This document shows, piece by piece, positions 47,166 through 59,400 of a stretch of 64,000 nt of DNA. The stretch lies in assembly GCA_013350335.1 (NCBI GenBank), contig CM023534.1:7593542-7657541 (forward strand), given 5' to 3'. Every line of letters begins with the position of its first letter. Positions within the stretch are counted from its first letter, which is position 1. A program made the position numbers and the translations under genes. The DNA is from Chimonanthus salicifolius (taxonomy: Eukaryota; Streptophyta; Magnoliopsida; Laurales; Calycanthaceae). The notes under the pieces are model-generated. The model saw nothing but the letters and a program-made list of their open reading frames with translations. It had not been told where the DNA came from and searched no databases.

Positions 47166-47549
47166 ATCCTTATCTTCTTCTTTTTTTTCCAATTAAAAAG
47201 ACCATTGCAATCACTTAAATTCTTCATGTTGTAAAAGGTTTATATTGGATGTCCACTTCTCTCTAATGGCCTTGAATTGTTCTGAGTTTCTTCTTCTCCT
47301 TTCTTCCTCTATTATTATTTAATGAAAAGACCTAGTTACACTCATGGCCATCCACTCCAGCCGCTCTAATCTTATCAACTCCTCATCTATCGATTCATTA
47401 ACAACCCCACTGTAATAGTTTCCAGTCACGTCATGTGTATGTATCTGCATATTCAGATTAGTACTATTTCAGAATAGTACATGCATGCATAAATAAATAA
47501 CTAAATAACAGTAAAGTATGTCTCGTCTTAGAGAAGCACAGAGAGTCTG

Positions 47550-47573
47550 AATAAATAATAATAATAATAATAA
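47550..47573. repeat. (TAA)n microsatellite
   Basis: A run of about eight ATA/TAA units between two AT-rich stretches; no other feature is seen nearby. Confidence 0.85.
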
Positions 47574-47799
47574 TGTCTTAAAAGGCAAAAATTTTAATAA
47601 ATTTAAATGTAGCCAAATTCCGTTCCGCACATAAGAAGATAAAATATTTAAAAAGTTACTTTGAAAAGAAAATAATAGCAATCAGATGTAGATTTTTCGA
47701 ATAAATCATACTATTCAAAATAAAATTTTATAACAAACAAAGATAGAAATTGTTACATAAAACTCAAGAACATCAAACTACGAATATCAATTGATACGA

Positions 47800-47960
47800 A
47801 TCATATCAGCCAATATGATACGTTTTTAAAACCTTATTATATCGGCCGATATGATTCGTATCGGCCCATATCGGTGGTTTTTGTTAAAAAAAAATAAGGA
47901 GAGAAAAATTTATTAGCTGATATCTCGGTCGAGACCATTTTTTCAACCCCAGTATCAAAG
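47800..47960 (+). repeat. R2 repeat (CGGCCGATAT), copy 2
   Basis: ATATCGGCCGATATGATTCG, GTATCGGCCCATATCGG, a T-then-A-rich block, GGAGAGAAAAATTTAT and GATATCTCGGTCGAGACC occur in the same order as in the PME intron copy and at 52440-52560. Confidence 0.65.
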
Positions 47961-48944
47961 TATAAAGAATACAAAAGTCAAAACAATAAAAATTACAACT
48001 TGAATATGGAACATATGAAATATATATTTTATATTTAAAAAAAAAAAGTATGCAACCTATAGAATAAGAACTGAATGAAATTGATACTTAGATGAATATT
48101 TGCATAGTTAGTTCTCCTATATTGATATTTCATTTAGATGGATACGAAGTGGAGTTCACTTGGTAGCTCATGTAACTTCACCCATTTGTATTAAGTAATA
48201 AATGGCTTGAAAACTCATTTCAACATGCATGAGAAATGAGATAGTGAGTCACGTAATGACATGACTCAAACTTTAATTGTATAATATAATAGTTAAATAA
48301 AGACGTGAGTAAAATGAAATTTTAAGATGTGACATTAGCTTTTATCTTCATTGATCGCGTTGGGATGAGTTTTATCATTCACGAGTCAAATATGGACAGA
48401 GTAAGTCACTTTTAATATGAAAGACTTAGATAAGATGGGAAAGTTTAAAGAGCTTAATAAAAAGACTCGAATAAAATTGACTTTAAATTAAACATTGGAT
48501 CATGTTTTTGGCCCGTATAGTTTGGGTATGGTTGTGTCTTGGTAGTCTAATTAAGTTTGGACAAATCAACAAAGTTTAATTAAGTTTAAAAAATCGAGTT
48601 TTTGAACTATGATTTAGACTAAGAGTATGGATTCATGGTCATCTCTATCCAACCAAAGTTTTTGATGAAATCATTGTGGGTATTGAATCCTATATTTTGT
48701 TTATCTAAATCATTGTGGGTTTTTGCATAGTTACAAAATCTTACTCACAATTGGATTTTATTCATATAAAACATATGATTTATTTTATAAGTGGCAAATA
48801 GGTTGATTGACTTTCTGCATTCATTTTAACCAATGATCTCCAATTCTTTATCACTTAATGCGACTTTACAATCTATCATTCTGTCTAAGATTTTCCCCAT
48901 AAATAGTTGAGGCCTTACCAACAAAAGTAATTAGGAAGTTGGCC

Positions 48945-49108
48945 TCATAAACAGGACAATGCAAGAATCCATTTTAGAAAGTAGAAGTCTTGTATTTGAT
49001 TCAAACTAAACTTCAAAGAATCACTCTCAATTGAACTTATCTGAGAGATTTACACATACCCTAAAGATTAATCGAACGAGACGCCTGAATATCTTGATTT
49101 AAAAAACA
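48945..49108 (+). mobile_element. SINE family B, copy 3
   Basis: The tail GATTTACACATACCCTAAAG, then ATTAATCGAACGAGACGCC and GATTTAAAAAA aligns with the other two B copies. A tRNA-like GTCTTGTATTTGATTC lies upstream. A (GA)n tract (about 49110-49129) follows. Confidence 0.6.
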
Positions 49109-49129
49109 ATCAGAGAGAGAGAGAGAGAG

Positions 49130-50040
49130 AAAATCATGGTACATGGTATAAAGCATTTTTTATTAACTTTATTCCTTCTAATTAAGGCTTTCTTTTACAA
49201 TGGGTATCATGCAAAATTAAGGAGATTTCAAGTAGAAAAATACAAGAATCCTCTTGGATTGGATTGGAAGCTACAATTTGGCTGTGAAAGCAAGGGAAAG
49301 CCACTTGGCCTTCTACAGTCAACATAAACATCGTTCTCATCCATGGACAAGATATCTACTATATTCTTCTGTCCCACTTCAATAGTGTTTTAACTAAATA
49401 TTAGACATCCATGCATAAACTAAGTTATGCTTTTTAATTTTTTTTCTAAAAGGTCTAGTCCAGTTTCTACTGATTTATAGAAATGGTGGATAGTATTCGT
49501 AGAGGATTTCACTAATGATATGACATTTTTAGAACAATGTTTGATAGTCCATCTATTTATCAATTTCTTTTTTAATGGAAATGAATAGTCATGTTTGGTT
49601 GTCTGATTCAATCTATAGATATCCAATTCTCTCTTGCTTCCTTTAAATATGTAAGACATGTAAGAGGACTCCAATTGTTGGTCTTCCCACAGGGGACTTC
49701 TATGATTGGGCGCACCATAGGGCTCACCATTTCAGAAGAATAAATCAAATAAAGGAAAATGACATGACAGACAAACTATGTATACAAATGTGTGATCTTC
49801 TTCTGTCATTGGTAGGTTTAGTTTAATTTAATTTTCTGTCCTAAAATAGTTTTTTATCCATATGGTTAGTCTTCTCCAACTAGCATGAACTTTTAAAACT
49901 TTGAATGGATTTTGTGGAAAGGAAATTCCTTTTGGCAGTTTGATATTGGAATCATGTGGAAAAAATGAGACCCACTTATTTATTACTCAAATCGTCTGAC
50001 TTAAGAAAATTATTTCACATTAATGAAATCACTCTCTTAT
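49130..50040. other. Intergenic, no gene seen
   Basis: A 63-codon open frame at 49136-49327 has no recognisable similarity. The rest is AT-rich and featureless to me. Confidence 0.45.
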
Positions 50041-50079
50041 GTTGATTTCTTTCACGAGCACCGTCACTTATTGTTGTGC

Positions 50080-50490
50080 AAATTAGTTTCAAGCAATAAA
50101 GAAACAAAAAATCAAACATGCACACATAAATTTTTACGTGGTTCAACTGAAGCTTACGTCCACGTACATCAATAGGGTAAATTCTACTAATTTTAAATAG
50201 AGGTACAAAATAAAAACCCTCTCTCTAAACCAAAACAGATCTCCACTGAAGTTCTCCTACGACTTCCTCTCTTTCCCTCTCTCTTTTTCACAATATACAC
50301 ATCCACTCTCTTAACTGAGAGCTCGTTTTACCACTCTCTCATACACAATCATCCCAACGAAAGAAGAAAATAGAGAAAAAAAGGGTTTTCATTTTCTATC
50401 CGACTCAAATCCAGCCAATATTCAACACCCATCACTTCTTTTCTCAAATCGAGCCTATATTCAACACCCATCACTTCTTTTCTCATGGAT
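50080..50490. repeat. Possible LTR-type fragment plus 38-bp tandem
   Basis: TTTTTACGTGGTTCAACTGA and TACGTCCACGTAC resemble segments common in plant LTR retroelements (ACGTGGTTC...CTACGTCCACG). Near the end, ATATTCAACACCCATCACTT and the following TCTTTTCTCA occur twice (about 50419 and 50457), a tandem of about 38 bp. No gag or pol coding is seen. Confidence 0.35.
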
Positions 50491-51393
50491 AGATGACCCA
50501 TTAACCACCTTTTCCCTCTCTATCTCTATCCATTTCACTGTCCACCAGCTCATTGATACTAATCTTATTGTTGTTTAAAGCCAAACAACCATCTACTATC
50601 CCACCATTTGAAACTGAGTGAGTGGATAGGACCTATTGAGGATTCCAAACCAAACAAGTTCTGTAAAGGGATGAGGACATAAAGTGCATCAATAATAAGG
50701 ATAAGCAATCAAAAGTGGGGCCATCATTAAGTATTAGAACAAACCGCTCATTAATGGATTTGAAATATGTAATGTAACAATTCTAGAAAATCTGCATTAA
50801 GGAACCCAATAAAAATGCTTAGATTCTTTGTTTCCTTGTCTTATGCCCTAATATTCAATGGTACTTTACTTTATTATTGTCCAGTATTATTAAAACCTTC
50901 AATGAATTATTTTTCTAAGCTTGGGAAGTGGCACTTATCTCATGGCTTCTTGCCGTTTATTTAGTGAACTGACTTCATTAATTCTTCTCTTCTATTGGGA
51001 TTGTCACAGTACCATGACCAAATTAGAAGAGATGCAAATATAAGCAACATTTTTTAGAGAAAAAAGGTGTATCTTAATTCTTATCCTTTCTTTCTAATTT
51101 GTAATTTTTGGTCAAATGAAGAATTGAAGCATATGGTTTCTTCAAAGAAGTATTGAAGTTATGTAACTATACAGAATGAAGCATTATCATATTCATAAAT
51201 TTAATTTTTTTTTTCACAGTTATTATTGTATTTAGCAAATTAGAACAGAAAACTGGATGACTACAACTTTATAGAGAAATTTATTGAATACTTTCATTGT
51301 GGGTGCTAAGAGATATAATACATTGAAATGAATTCCTAACACACATTAGAATAATATGGTTACAATAGTGTGAATAGAAAGGGTAAACATCTT

Positions 51394-51535
51394 AGAGAAT
51401 CCTATTATCTCACACGGGAATTCAATTTTTTTTAAATTTTCATTTTACCTTTTCACTTTCTAAATTGATTGGAAGAGTTAAACGGGAATTTCAAAAAAAA
51501 AAATTGCATTCTCATGTGAGATGAAAAAATTCTCT
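51394..51535. mobile_element. MITE-like inverted repeat, 142 bp
   Basis: Arms 51394-51432 and 51493-51535 are imperfect complements: AGAGAAT..ATCTCACACGGGAAT on one side, and AGAGAATT..ATCTCACATGAGAAT read on the other strand. The loop is about 60 bp. No clear target duplication is seen. Confidence 0.5.
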
Positions 51536-52192
51536 CGTGTGAGAATGTGTACTAAATCGAAAGGAAAGATTTATTACAGGACGGAGAAGTTTGGATAGTG
51601 TTTTAGAAATTGTTTTCTTTTAAAGAATCAATATATGAATTTAAACTTCATATCTAAAAGGTCTAACATCAAAATATCTCTTGTAAAGCGTGCCACATTC
51701 ATTCACACAATTTGAGTCTTTCAAAATAGTTTAAAAGGCAAATAAATAGAGAGATATATGAAGTTGATTTTAAAGTTTTGGGGTCCATGGCTACCAATGC
51801 CGCTAGATAAAATACTAATGGTGCTAGAGATCTAATTAATTAATCTTCTATAGCATCTTAATTAACATTAGTACAAGAACTATATGGTTCCCGCAAAACC
51901 GACAAGTCAAATTAAATTATTATAACATTGTGAGGGAGTTAATTACATTATATATGATGCAGACAAACATGAACGTAAAACAACATAACTCTAAATGCAA
52001 GCTTGTTAATAGTCTAATGTATGGACCCCTTAATCTTTGTTCTTTACATTTATTTTAAGATTAATCACATTTAAAACTTGAAATAAAGTATAGGGTACTC
52101 AATCTTTTCTTAATGTGCCTCTATTGGCATTCACCCAAAATTAAGTAGAATAGAACTAAGTGTACTTTGGCATTTTTAAGTCTTATCAACTT
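51536..52192. other. Intergenic, no gene seen
   Basis: AT-rich, without coding similarity or clear repeats. Confidence 0.5.
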
Positions 52193-52440
52193 GTTTTAAT
52201 TCTTTACTTTCTTTTTTCTTTCTCTATTTTTTTCTTTCGTTGAAAGCAGGGGGTTTTAATTCTTTACTTTCTTTTTCTGTCTCTATTTTTTCTTTCGTTG
52301 AAAGCAGGGGTTTTTAATTCTTTACTTTCTTTTTCTTTCGTTGAAAGCAGGGGTGTAAATATTGGCCATTTTTAAACTTTTATATATCAGCCGATATTGG
52401 TAGGTTTCTTTTTTCTTTCGTTGAAAGCAGGAGTGTAAAT
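52193..52440 (+). repeat. ~60-bp tandem repeat ending in R2-like sequence
   Basis: TTTTAATTCTTTACTTTCTT ... CTTTCGTTGAAAGCAGGGG occurs three times with spacings of 60 and 58 bp; the third unit is shortened. The part CTTTCGTTGAAAGCAGG(G/A)G plus TGTAAATAT(T/C)GGCCA is repeated once more about 83 bp downstream. Confidence 0.85.
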
Positions 52441-52560
52441 ATCGGCCAATACAATAATTTTTTAAACTTTTATATATCGGCCAATATTAGTAGGCTTTTA
52501 AAAAAAAAAAGGAAAATAAGAGAGAAATTTATCTACGGATACCGAAATTTATACCCGTTG
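52440..52560 (+). repeat. R2 repeat, copy 3
   Basis: TATATATCGGCCAATATTAG, an A-rich block, AGAGAGAAATTTATCTACGG and ATACCGAAATTT follow the same order as the other R2 copies. Confidence 0.6.
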
Positions 52561-53109
52561 TTGGGAGTGTGTTTTGAAGAAGAGGAAGAAATAAAAAACG
52601 AGACAGGTCGGCTGTTTTGTGAGTGAGTATTTTGTTCTCCGTTGTTTTGCGAGAGAATTTTGTAGAGAGAGCCGATTTGTAGATAAAAAAACAGAGGTGA
52701 GGTGAGGCTGTGTGCTGGGGGTTTGTTTTGTAGTCAGTGTGAGAGATGAGCCATGAGAGAGAATGAAAGAGAAATATGTATTTTGTATTTTCATTTGATT
52801 TAGTAGAATTTTTCCGATTGTTATTTCTGGATGTAGACTTCGGCCAAATCACATAACAAATGTGTGTCTTCTGTATGGATGCTTGATTTTATTTTGTTTA
52901 TTAATTGCTTTTGGTGATTGATATCGATTTTGCAAAATACTCCCTTGGAACCCCTCTTCAGCTATAATCAAGACATATGGTATCCATTTCAAATTATCTA
53001 TTAGTTTCTGCAATTTTAACATGTTGAGAAGAAAGATAAGTAATTTTTTTCATTTTGTAAAGTTTGAGAACAACAATTAGATTTTAACCCAAGTGATTAC
53101 CAACTTTAA

Positions 53110-53439
53110 TGTTGAGATTGCAAATGAGTCATATATTAGAAGTATAGAGAGATTTATAGATTTATAAAAAAACTTCAGTCACTTCACCTAAAAGGCTAGT
53201 CTTTTAGGCCGGATATCCATTTCCTAACAAGTGATATCATAACCAGGTCTTTGGCTACCTCATGTGGACTCAAGAGATCTCGTAGGTGCACGGGATGGCT
53301 GGCCTCGTTTGAGAAGGGTTGTTGGGGCTGCAAACGAGTCTCACATTAAAAGTGTAGAGAGAGATCTAGAGATTTATCAAGAACTTATATTATTCCACTT
53401 AATATATTAGTCTTTTGGGTTGAATATCCAGACCCAACA
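53110..53439 (+). mobile_element. Complete TRIM retroelement, 330 bp
   Basis: Two 120-bp terminal repeats (53110-53229 and 53320-53439) both begin TGTTG and end AACA. Right after the first comes AGTGATATCATAACC, close to the initiator-Met tRNA primer site (TGGTATCAGAGC). A purine-rich TTGAGAAGGG precedes the second. The 90-bp interior has no ORF. The element is flanked by a perfect 5-bp duplication TTTAA (53105-53109 and 53440-53444). This is the full plan of a terminal-repeat retrotransposon in miniature. Confidence 0.88.
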
Positions 53440-53444
53440 TTTAA

Positions 53445-54282
53445 GTCATTAATTTCAAATTTGGATGGTTGGATGAGAAGTTTAACAGTCTCTTGTATAG
53501 TTGCATTAAGATTCATGTAAGCAAGCCATGCTTTCCTGATTTTGCTTTGTAAGAGGTCATTGTTTTATCTCATGCTGCTTTATAATTAATATAGTCAGTC
53601 ATTCTTAACTTAACCAGGTTTGATTTCTAAGCTCTTTTCATTCATGTCTTCATAATACTGTGAAGAATGCCCAACCTCCACCAAAATAGTCAATCTTACT
53701 AAAGTTACTGATGCAAGAGAACTTCCCTCAACTGCAAAGTGGGTATGATGTAGAAACTTTGAAAACAAAATACTTTCCAAGAATTATCCAAACAGACGAA
53801 ATACTTATTCTTTCTTGGCACACGCTTACGCAGAAAGAGTAAGAGACCCAAACCATTGTCCACATGGAGACCTGCCATGAATGGATCACAGCTCAAACTT
53901 CACTGGGATTGATGGATAATTTCAACTACTCTTCATTTTGAAGATTTTCTAATAAAGAACTAACAATTAAAGAACTCTGTGCTACGTTTGGAACAATTGA
54001 AAACTTCTAAAAGAAAAAATAAGCAATTATTATAGTTATGAATTTCATACACTGAGGGAAGCTAGTCAACCACATTAATGTCAAAGTCACAAATTGTATT
54101 CTCCAAGAGTTCTAAGTAGAATATAAACTTTTTCTGCGTAATGGAAATGAGTGACTTACCCAGCAAGTAAACTTTCTCCATTCATACTCCATTTAGTCTG
54201 ATCCTTAGATCTCTTTTTCTCAAAATATCCATTTGCCATTGTTAAAGTTACATATATTAGAAAATGCGTATCCATGACAAAA
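53445..54282. other. Intergenic between two TRIMs
   Basis: No gene or repeat is recognised; a 63-codon minus frame at 53705-53896 has no similarity I can name. Confidence 0.45.
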
Positions 54283-54588
54283 TGTTAGTATATTAAATAA
54301 AGTGACCAAAGTCCTTTATAAATTCTTAAATCTTTCTACACTTTGAATGTCGGACTCGTTTGCAATTAGTCCCAACAATCCCCTCCTCAAACGAGGCCAC
54401 CATTTGATCCTCCTAAAGGATCCCCTGAATCTACATGAGAACTGAGACATAGCTCTAATACCACTTGTTAAGAAATTGGTATCAATTTCAAAAGACTAGT
54501 CTATTAAGTGGAGTGATCCAAATCCTTTACAAATTTCCTAAATCTCTCTACATTTTGAATGTCGACTCATTCATAGCCCGTTTGAACA
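54283..54588 (-). mobile_element. Second TRIM of the same family, opposite strand
   Basis: On the minus strand the first terminal repeat is 54588-54466 (123 bp) and is followed by AGTGGTATTAGAGC, one base off the initiator-Met primer site. The interior shares GGCCTCGTTTGAG(G/A)AGGG with the element at 53110. The second repeat is 54377-54283 (95 bp), shortened by a deletion. Flanks CAAAA and TATAT do not match, so no target duplication remains. Confidence 0.8.
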
Positions 54589-55049
54589 TATATCCAAAAA
54601 ATCCAACTAATGTAATGTCAACTCTTAAGACATCTCAAGAAAGGTCTAATATGTGATTGGCTTGAATCTTTTACATGGTTGTAGTTTGATAACAACTTCA
54701 TTCACTTGTGAAGAACTTAAAATAATAATTCTTTTTCATCACAATACTCTGTATTACACATTTGTGAGGCTTTATGAGATTTGTCAATTGTGTGAGGCAA
54801 TTTTTTTTTCTAAGCACGAGTTTGAAATATGTACCAGATTTTCAACATGGGATGTCTAGATCTAGGGACCCATTTGTACTTTTTGCTTGCTTTTAAATTA
54901 ATAATGTTTTACAACTAGCAATCTTATCCATGACCTTAATCATTATTAAGGTAAATGAAAAATATACTTCAAGTAGTTACCTCCATTGTCAACCATTGTT
55001 AGCTGAGCTAAATTTATATTTTTAAAAGAAAATTAATTTTCTACTATGC

Positions 55050-55245
55050 GCGTCATCATCATTATTACCATTTAAGTTATTTATCTTATCAATTCAGAGT
55101 TTCATCATCATTATCATTTACAACATTTATCTCATCAATTCATAATTGACCTTTTTATATTTAAATTTGACAAATTAATACCATAAATCAATCACCTAAC
55201 TGATGTCCGTGAGACTTGAATCTATAATTGTTAAACTCTAAAAAT
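55050..55245 (-). mobile_element. SINE family A, copy 2 (antisense)
   Basis: The plus strand shows TCATCATCATTA, CATTTATCTCATCAATTC, TTTTATATTTAAATTTG and GACTTGAATCTATAATTG, the reverse complement of family A. A partial internal duplication of the tail (TTATCTTATCAATTCA and TTATCTCATCAATTCA) is present. Confidence 0.65.
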
Positions 55246-56412
55246 GAGCCCTTACCCTATTGTGCATGTATGTCTATACGTGCATGTCAAATTTCCTAAC
55301 TGAATCGGGTTGCTGTTCAAAGTTGATAATTCTCTTTCTTGATTTCAGGATATTAAAATTTTGAATTTTATTTGAGCATTTGATCCATTGAGTGTTTGCC
55401 TAAATTAGAGTTGAAATTAAAGGGGTAGAATAATGTAAAAGAATTTTTATTGATTCTACACTGGAATCCACCTACGGGGTTATGCACCTGGAAAGGAAGT
55501 TTGACTAGGATTATTCATATGAGAAATGATCACAAACATGAGGTGAATATTTTACCGATACTAGAGCTTGAAAAGAAAATATTTTGAAAAAAAACCAAAA
55601 GTTTGGCTTAATTTGAAATATTCTCATTGTTTTCTATTTTCAATAATAAGCTACAATTTTTTTGTAAGCTGTTTGAAAAGAAAAGCCATTTTATCTCTAT
55701 TTAGGACGTCTTATGTGAATGGGACCTTGTTACCAAGGGTGAGCCTCTTTTGCTGCAAGACATAACTCAGCTCAAGTAAGCTGAACCTTTGTAAACCAGA
55801 CTCACAAATTAAGCCTTAATTAGTTCAATATCAGGCCCAACTGACCCGTCATGAGTATCGTACACAGCAGGAGGACCCATCAAAGCATGAAAATGGTGAC
55901 ACCAATTCCTTCCTTTTAGGCTTTAGTAATATCTCCTACAAGTGAGGATAGAATATCTTTGAAAAAAATCCTCTCAATCTAACAGCATCTCAAAAAAAGG
56001 TGACAGGAAATTGGATGAACAGTGTTGAAACTTGAAACCCATAGAGGTAATAAGATTTTGTACACCGGCTGTAAGTACTGTGACATAAAAGCAAATGACG
56101 GACTATACCAGTCAACAGAATCCAAAATCAAAGACTCTATAAGATGACCCACTGCCATGATGATCCTAACTTGAAAATTTTATGAACAGGGTTCCTGATT
56201 TTTATTTTTATTAACTTGGATGAAAAAGCTGATGTGACTTAACGCTTGAATGCAACTCAAAACTAGACAAAAAGAACGACCCAGTGGAGCAGCAAACTTA
56301 CTTTCTCTTCTTTTTGACAACTAATGTTTCTCACAATTTGCAAACAAACCTGTCACTAAACTATTGACACCATGACCTCAATTAACTTTTGCTCTGATAT
56401 AAGAAACAAAGA
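55246..56412. other. Intergenic and CPN20 3' region
   Basis: No gene is seen. The part next to 56412 is the probable 3' UTR of the minus-strand CPN20 gene. Confidence 0.5.
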
Positions 56413-59400
56413 CTAAGAGAGAACAGCCATAACATCTGATACCCTCAAAGCAATGTAGTCAGAGCCATCGCTACCCTTGAAGTCATTCCCTGCATACTTG
56501 GAATACAGGACTGTGTTTCCAGGAGCAACCGTCAGTGGTTTCCTCTTGCCTTCTTCATCCAGTGGACCAGGACCAACGGCAATCACCTGTTTCCCATGAC
56601 AACTCACTTTCTTCAATCCTTTCATTTCTTAAATTAAGATTAAGATAATAAGCAAATAAATTTCCTAATGCAAATTCTATGCATGAGCAGTGTTTCAATA
56701 TTTTAGATCGAATAATGGGCAAAACACAAGCATTATCTAGAATTTCTGCCAAGCTTCTTCTTAACAGAAAGAGATCAGCTTAGTAAAACATCAAAGTTAA
56801 AATTCCTAAGAGAATTACTCTTTTACTGATAGGAAATTTTAAAAAATAATGAGGAAAAACCTGGTTCCTCACATGAATATAAATTAGACAACACTAAAGC
56901 GCAAGACATCAAATAGTAAAAATGTTATTGGAAATAAGCAAGTTTGACATGGTATTACCGTCCCAATGGATGGCTTTTCTTTTGCTGCCTCTGTTAGCAA
57001 CAAACCACCAGCCGTTTTCACCTCAGCTTCAGCAACCTTAAATTGAAGTGCATGCACAATAATTGTCACTAGTAGAAATAAAAGACAAAATAAAAGGCAT
57101 AAAAAATAAAAAAATCTAGTTTCAGTAGTAGCTTGAAATATTGGCTAGGCCATGACTACAAACTTCATGATTCTACATCCACAATTTAAGACATAATCAA
57201 TTTTAAATGCAATTCAATTTTCTGTTATGAATGCAGGATTGAGGTTACCATCCTCACCCCCATGAACTATGATAGCTGACAGGAAGAGATACCTCCAACT
57301 AATGGAGCAAGAAATGGGCCCCCTAGTACACAATTTGCATGCTTCCTTCATAGATCTTAAATGATTGTGCATGCATTATGCATCTTTGGGAGTCTCATGG
57401 GTTTGCCCTGGAGACTGTGGAGTTGTTTCTTAAATTTGATGGGAGTCTCATGGGTTTGCCCTGGATCATGGGAAGGGGTAATGGAGCACTGGCATCTTTC
57501 AGGTTTGAGATACAGGAGAAAACTGGTTTGGAACTCGATACCAGCTGTGGTTTTATGATCCATTTGCAAGGAGAGGAACATGGGGATTTTTTAGGGTTCT
57601 ACATCGGATTTTAGTGAACTTTTTTAAAATACTAAATGGAGACTTTGCTCGTGGTTTTGTGCTAACAAGGAATTCAAGGACTTTAAGGCCGGAGATTTGT
57701 ATCAGTCCTCGGAGGGTTGTTTGAGATCTATTAAGAAAAATAGGAAGGTGGGGCTGTTTGGTCCCCTCCGCCTCGTGGGGTTTTCAAATTTAATTTTGAC
57801 AAAGCTTCTAGAGGTAAACCAAGGTCTGCTGGGATTGGGGGAGTACTTAGGGATAACTCAGGTTTCATAAGCGTCGTTTTCTCAGAATGAGTGGAATCTA
57901 AAGAATCTAATGAGGCGGAACTGCTTAGTATTCAGAAAGCCTTAATCTTAGAGTCTGAGTTAAGGGGTGAGAAATTTATAATTGAGAGTGATTCCTCCAA
58001 CGCTATTAAATGGGCTAGCAGAGAAGCGTCCTCCTTGGAGGCTTATCACTTTGGTAAGGGAAATTACGGCATTGATCGTGGGCATGGAGGTGTCATTCTC
58101 GCTTGTCAGCAGTTCAACTAATGGAGTTGCAGATTTTTTCACAAAAAATGATGTTGATGGAGCTATTCAGGGCTCTTTCAATGTTTCAGGAGGATAGTTT
58201 GAGTTGTTTTGCTCTTGTTTTGTTTTTCTTTTGGGGCATATTGGGCGTTGGGTTTCTTGGTCTTTTTTCTCTTTCTTTGGCCTATATCTCTTAGGCCTCT
58301 GTTTTTGTTTTTCCTTTAATCCTCTTCTCTTGTACTTTTGTTCTACTTTTGTTCTGTTAATGAACTTATTTTTCACCGCTCAAAAAAAAATTATGCATCT
58401 TTCATCTGTAATTTGCAGTTTTGCTGCATTTGGCAACTCTACTTATGGCATGGACGAGATTCTGACATGTCTGTTTCAATGGAAGTAAGGAAACTAGAAC
58501 CCTCCTCAATTCCCATTTTTCTTCCACATATGATAATCTTAAGCGTGTATTGAATGGCAATTTGCCTAAAGACCAGCAAACTTTTTTGTGGTTGCCCTAA
58601 CTGCGCTAGGGCTCTTGTCCGAACAACCCATCTACAGTAAAACTGAAGAATGTCTTGTAAATTTTCTAAAATATCACGTCCAAGGGTTAAAATAACGCTG
58701 AACAATATATCAGCCATATCGCCGATACGTAGCATTGCGGCAATAAATGAAGCAATGCATTCTCTCTGCTGCCTAATTTTTTTTATTTTTTTTTGAAAAA
58801 TAAAAATATGAGAAAAATAGAGAAAATGAAAAACTTAGTGTAACCATATTTTTGTTAAAAAAAAGTCATTTTTATAAAGTATAAACCCTCAAGAGTTGAA
58901 ATTTTAACACATAAATAATGTCCTTAAAATTTGAAAAATGTTTATAAATTTTCAAAAATAAGAAACAATATAAAGAAACACCTAATATAAAATTCATTTT
59001 CTCTAGTATCACATAATAACATGTCGCTTCTATTACAATTCATAATTTTTTTTATTGAATTTCATTAAAATGTTGAAAGATTAGAAAAATTACACAAACA
59101 CCCTAAAAACTATATCAATCACATTAAGAAGTCTCCGTCTAATTCCATAAACATATATATACCATTTCATTGTTTTTTTCACAGAAAACTCCAAAATGAG
59201 AATTGTCTTCAAAAAACTAACTTTAATTAATTTTTTGAAAAAAAAAATTGAAAAATCACGTAGACATCCTATAAACTATATCAAATGCACTAAGACATCT
59301 CCATTCAAATAAGCACTCATTCAATCATTTTCACAAAAAATCCTAAAATTGAAATTATCTTAGAGCAAAAATTCAGAAAAAAAAAATGATGAAAACAACT

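Noticed and set aside
52529..52852. 107-codon minus frame
   Set aside because: Low-complexity composition, partly within an R2 repeat, no recognisable domain.
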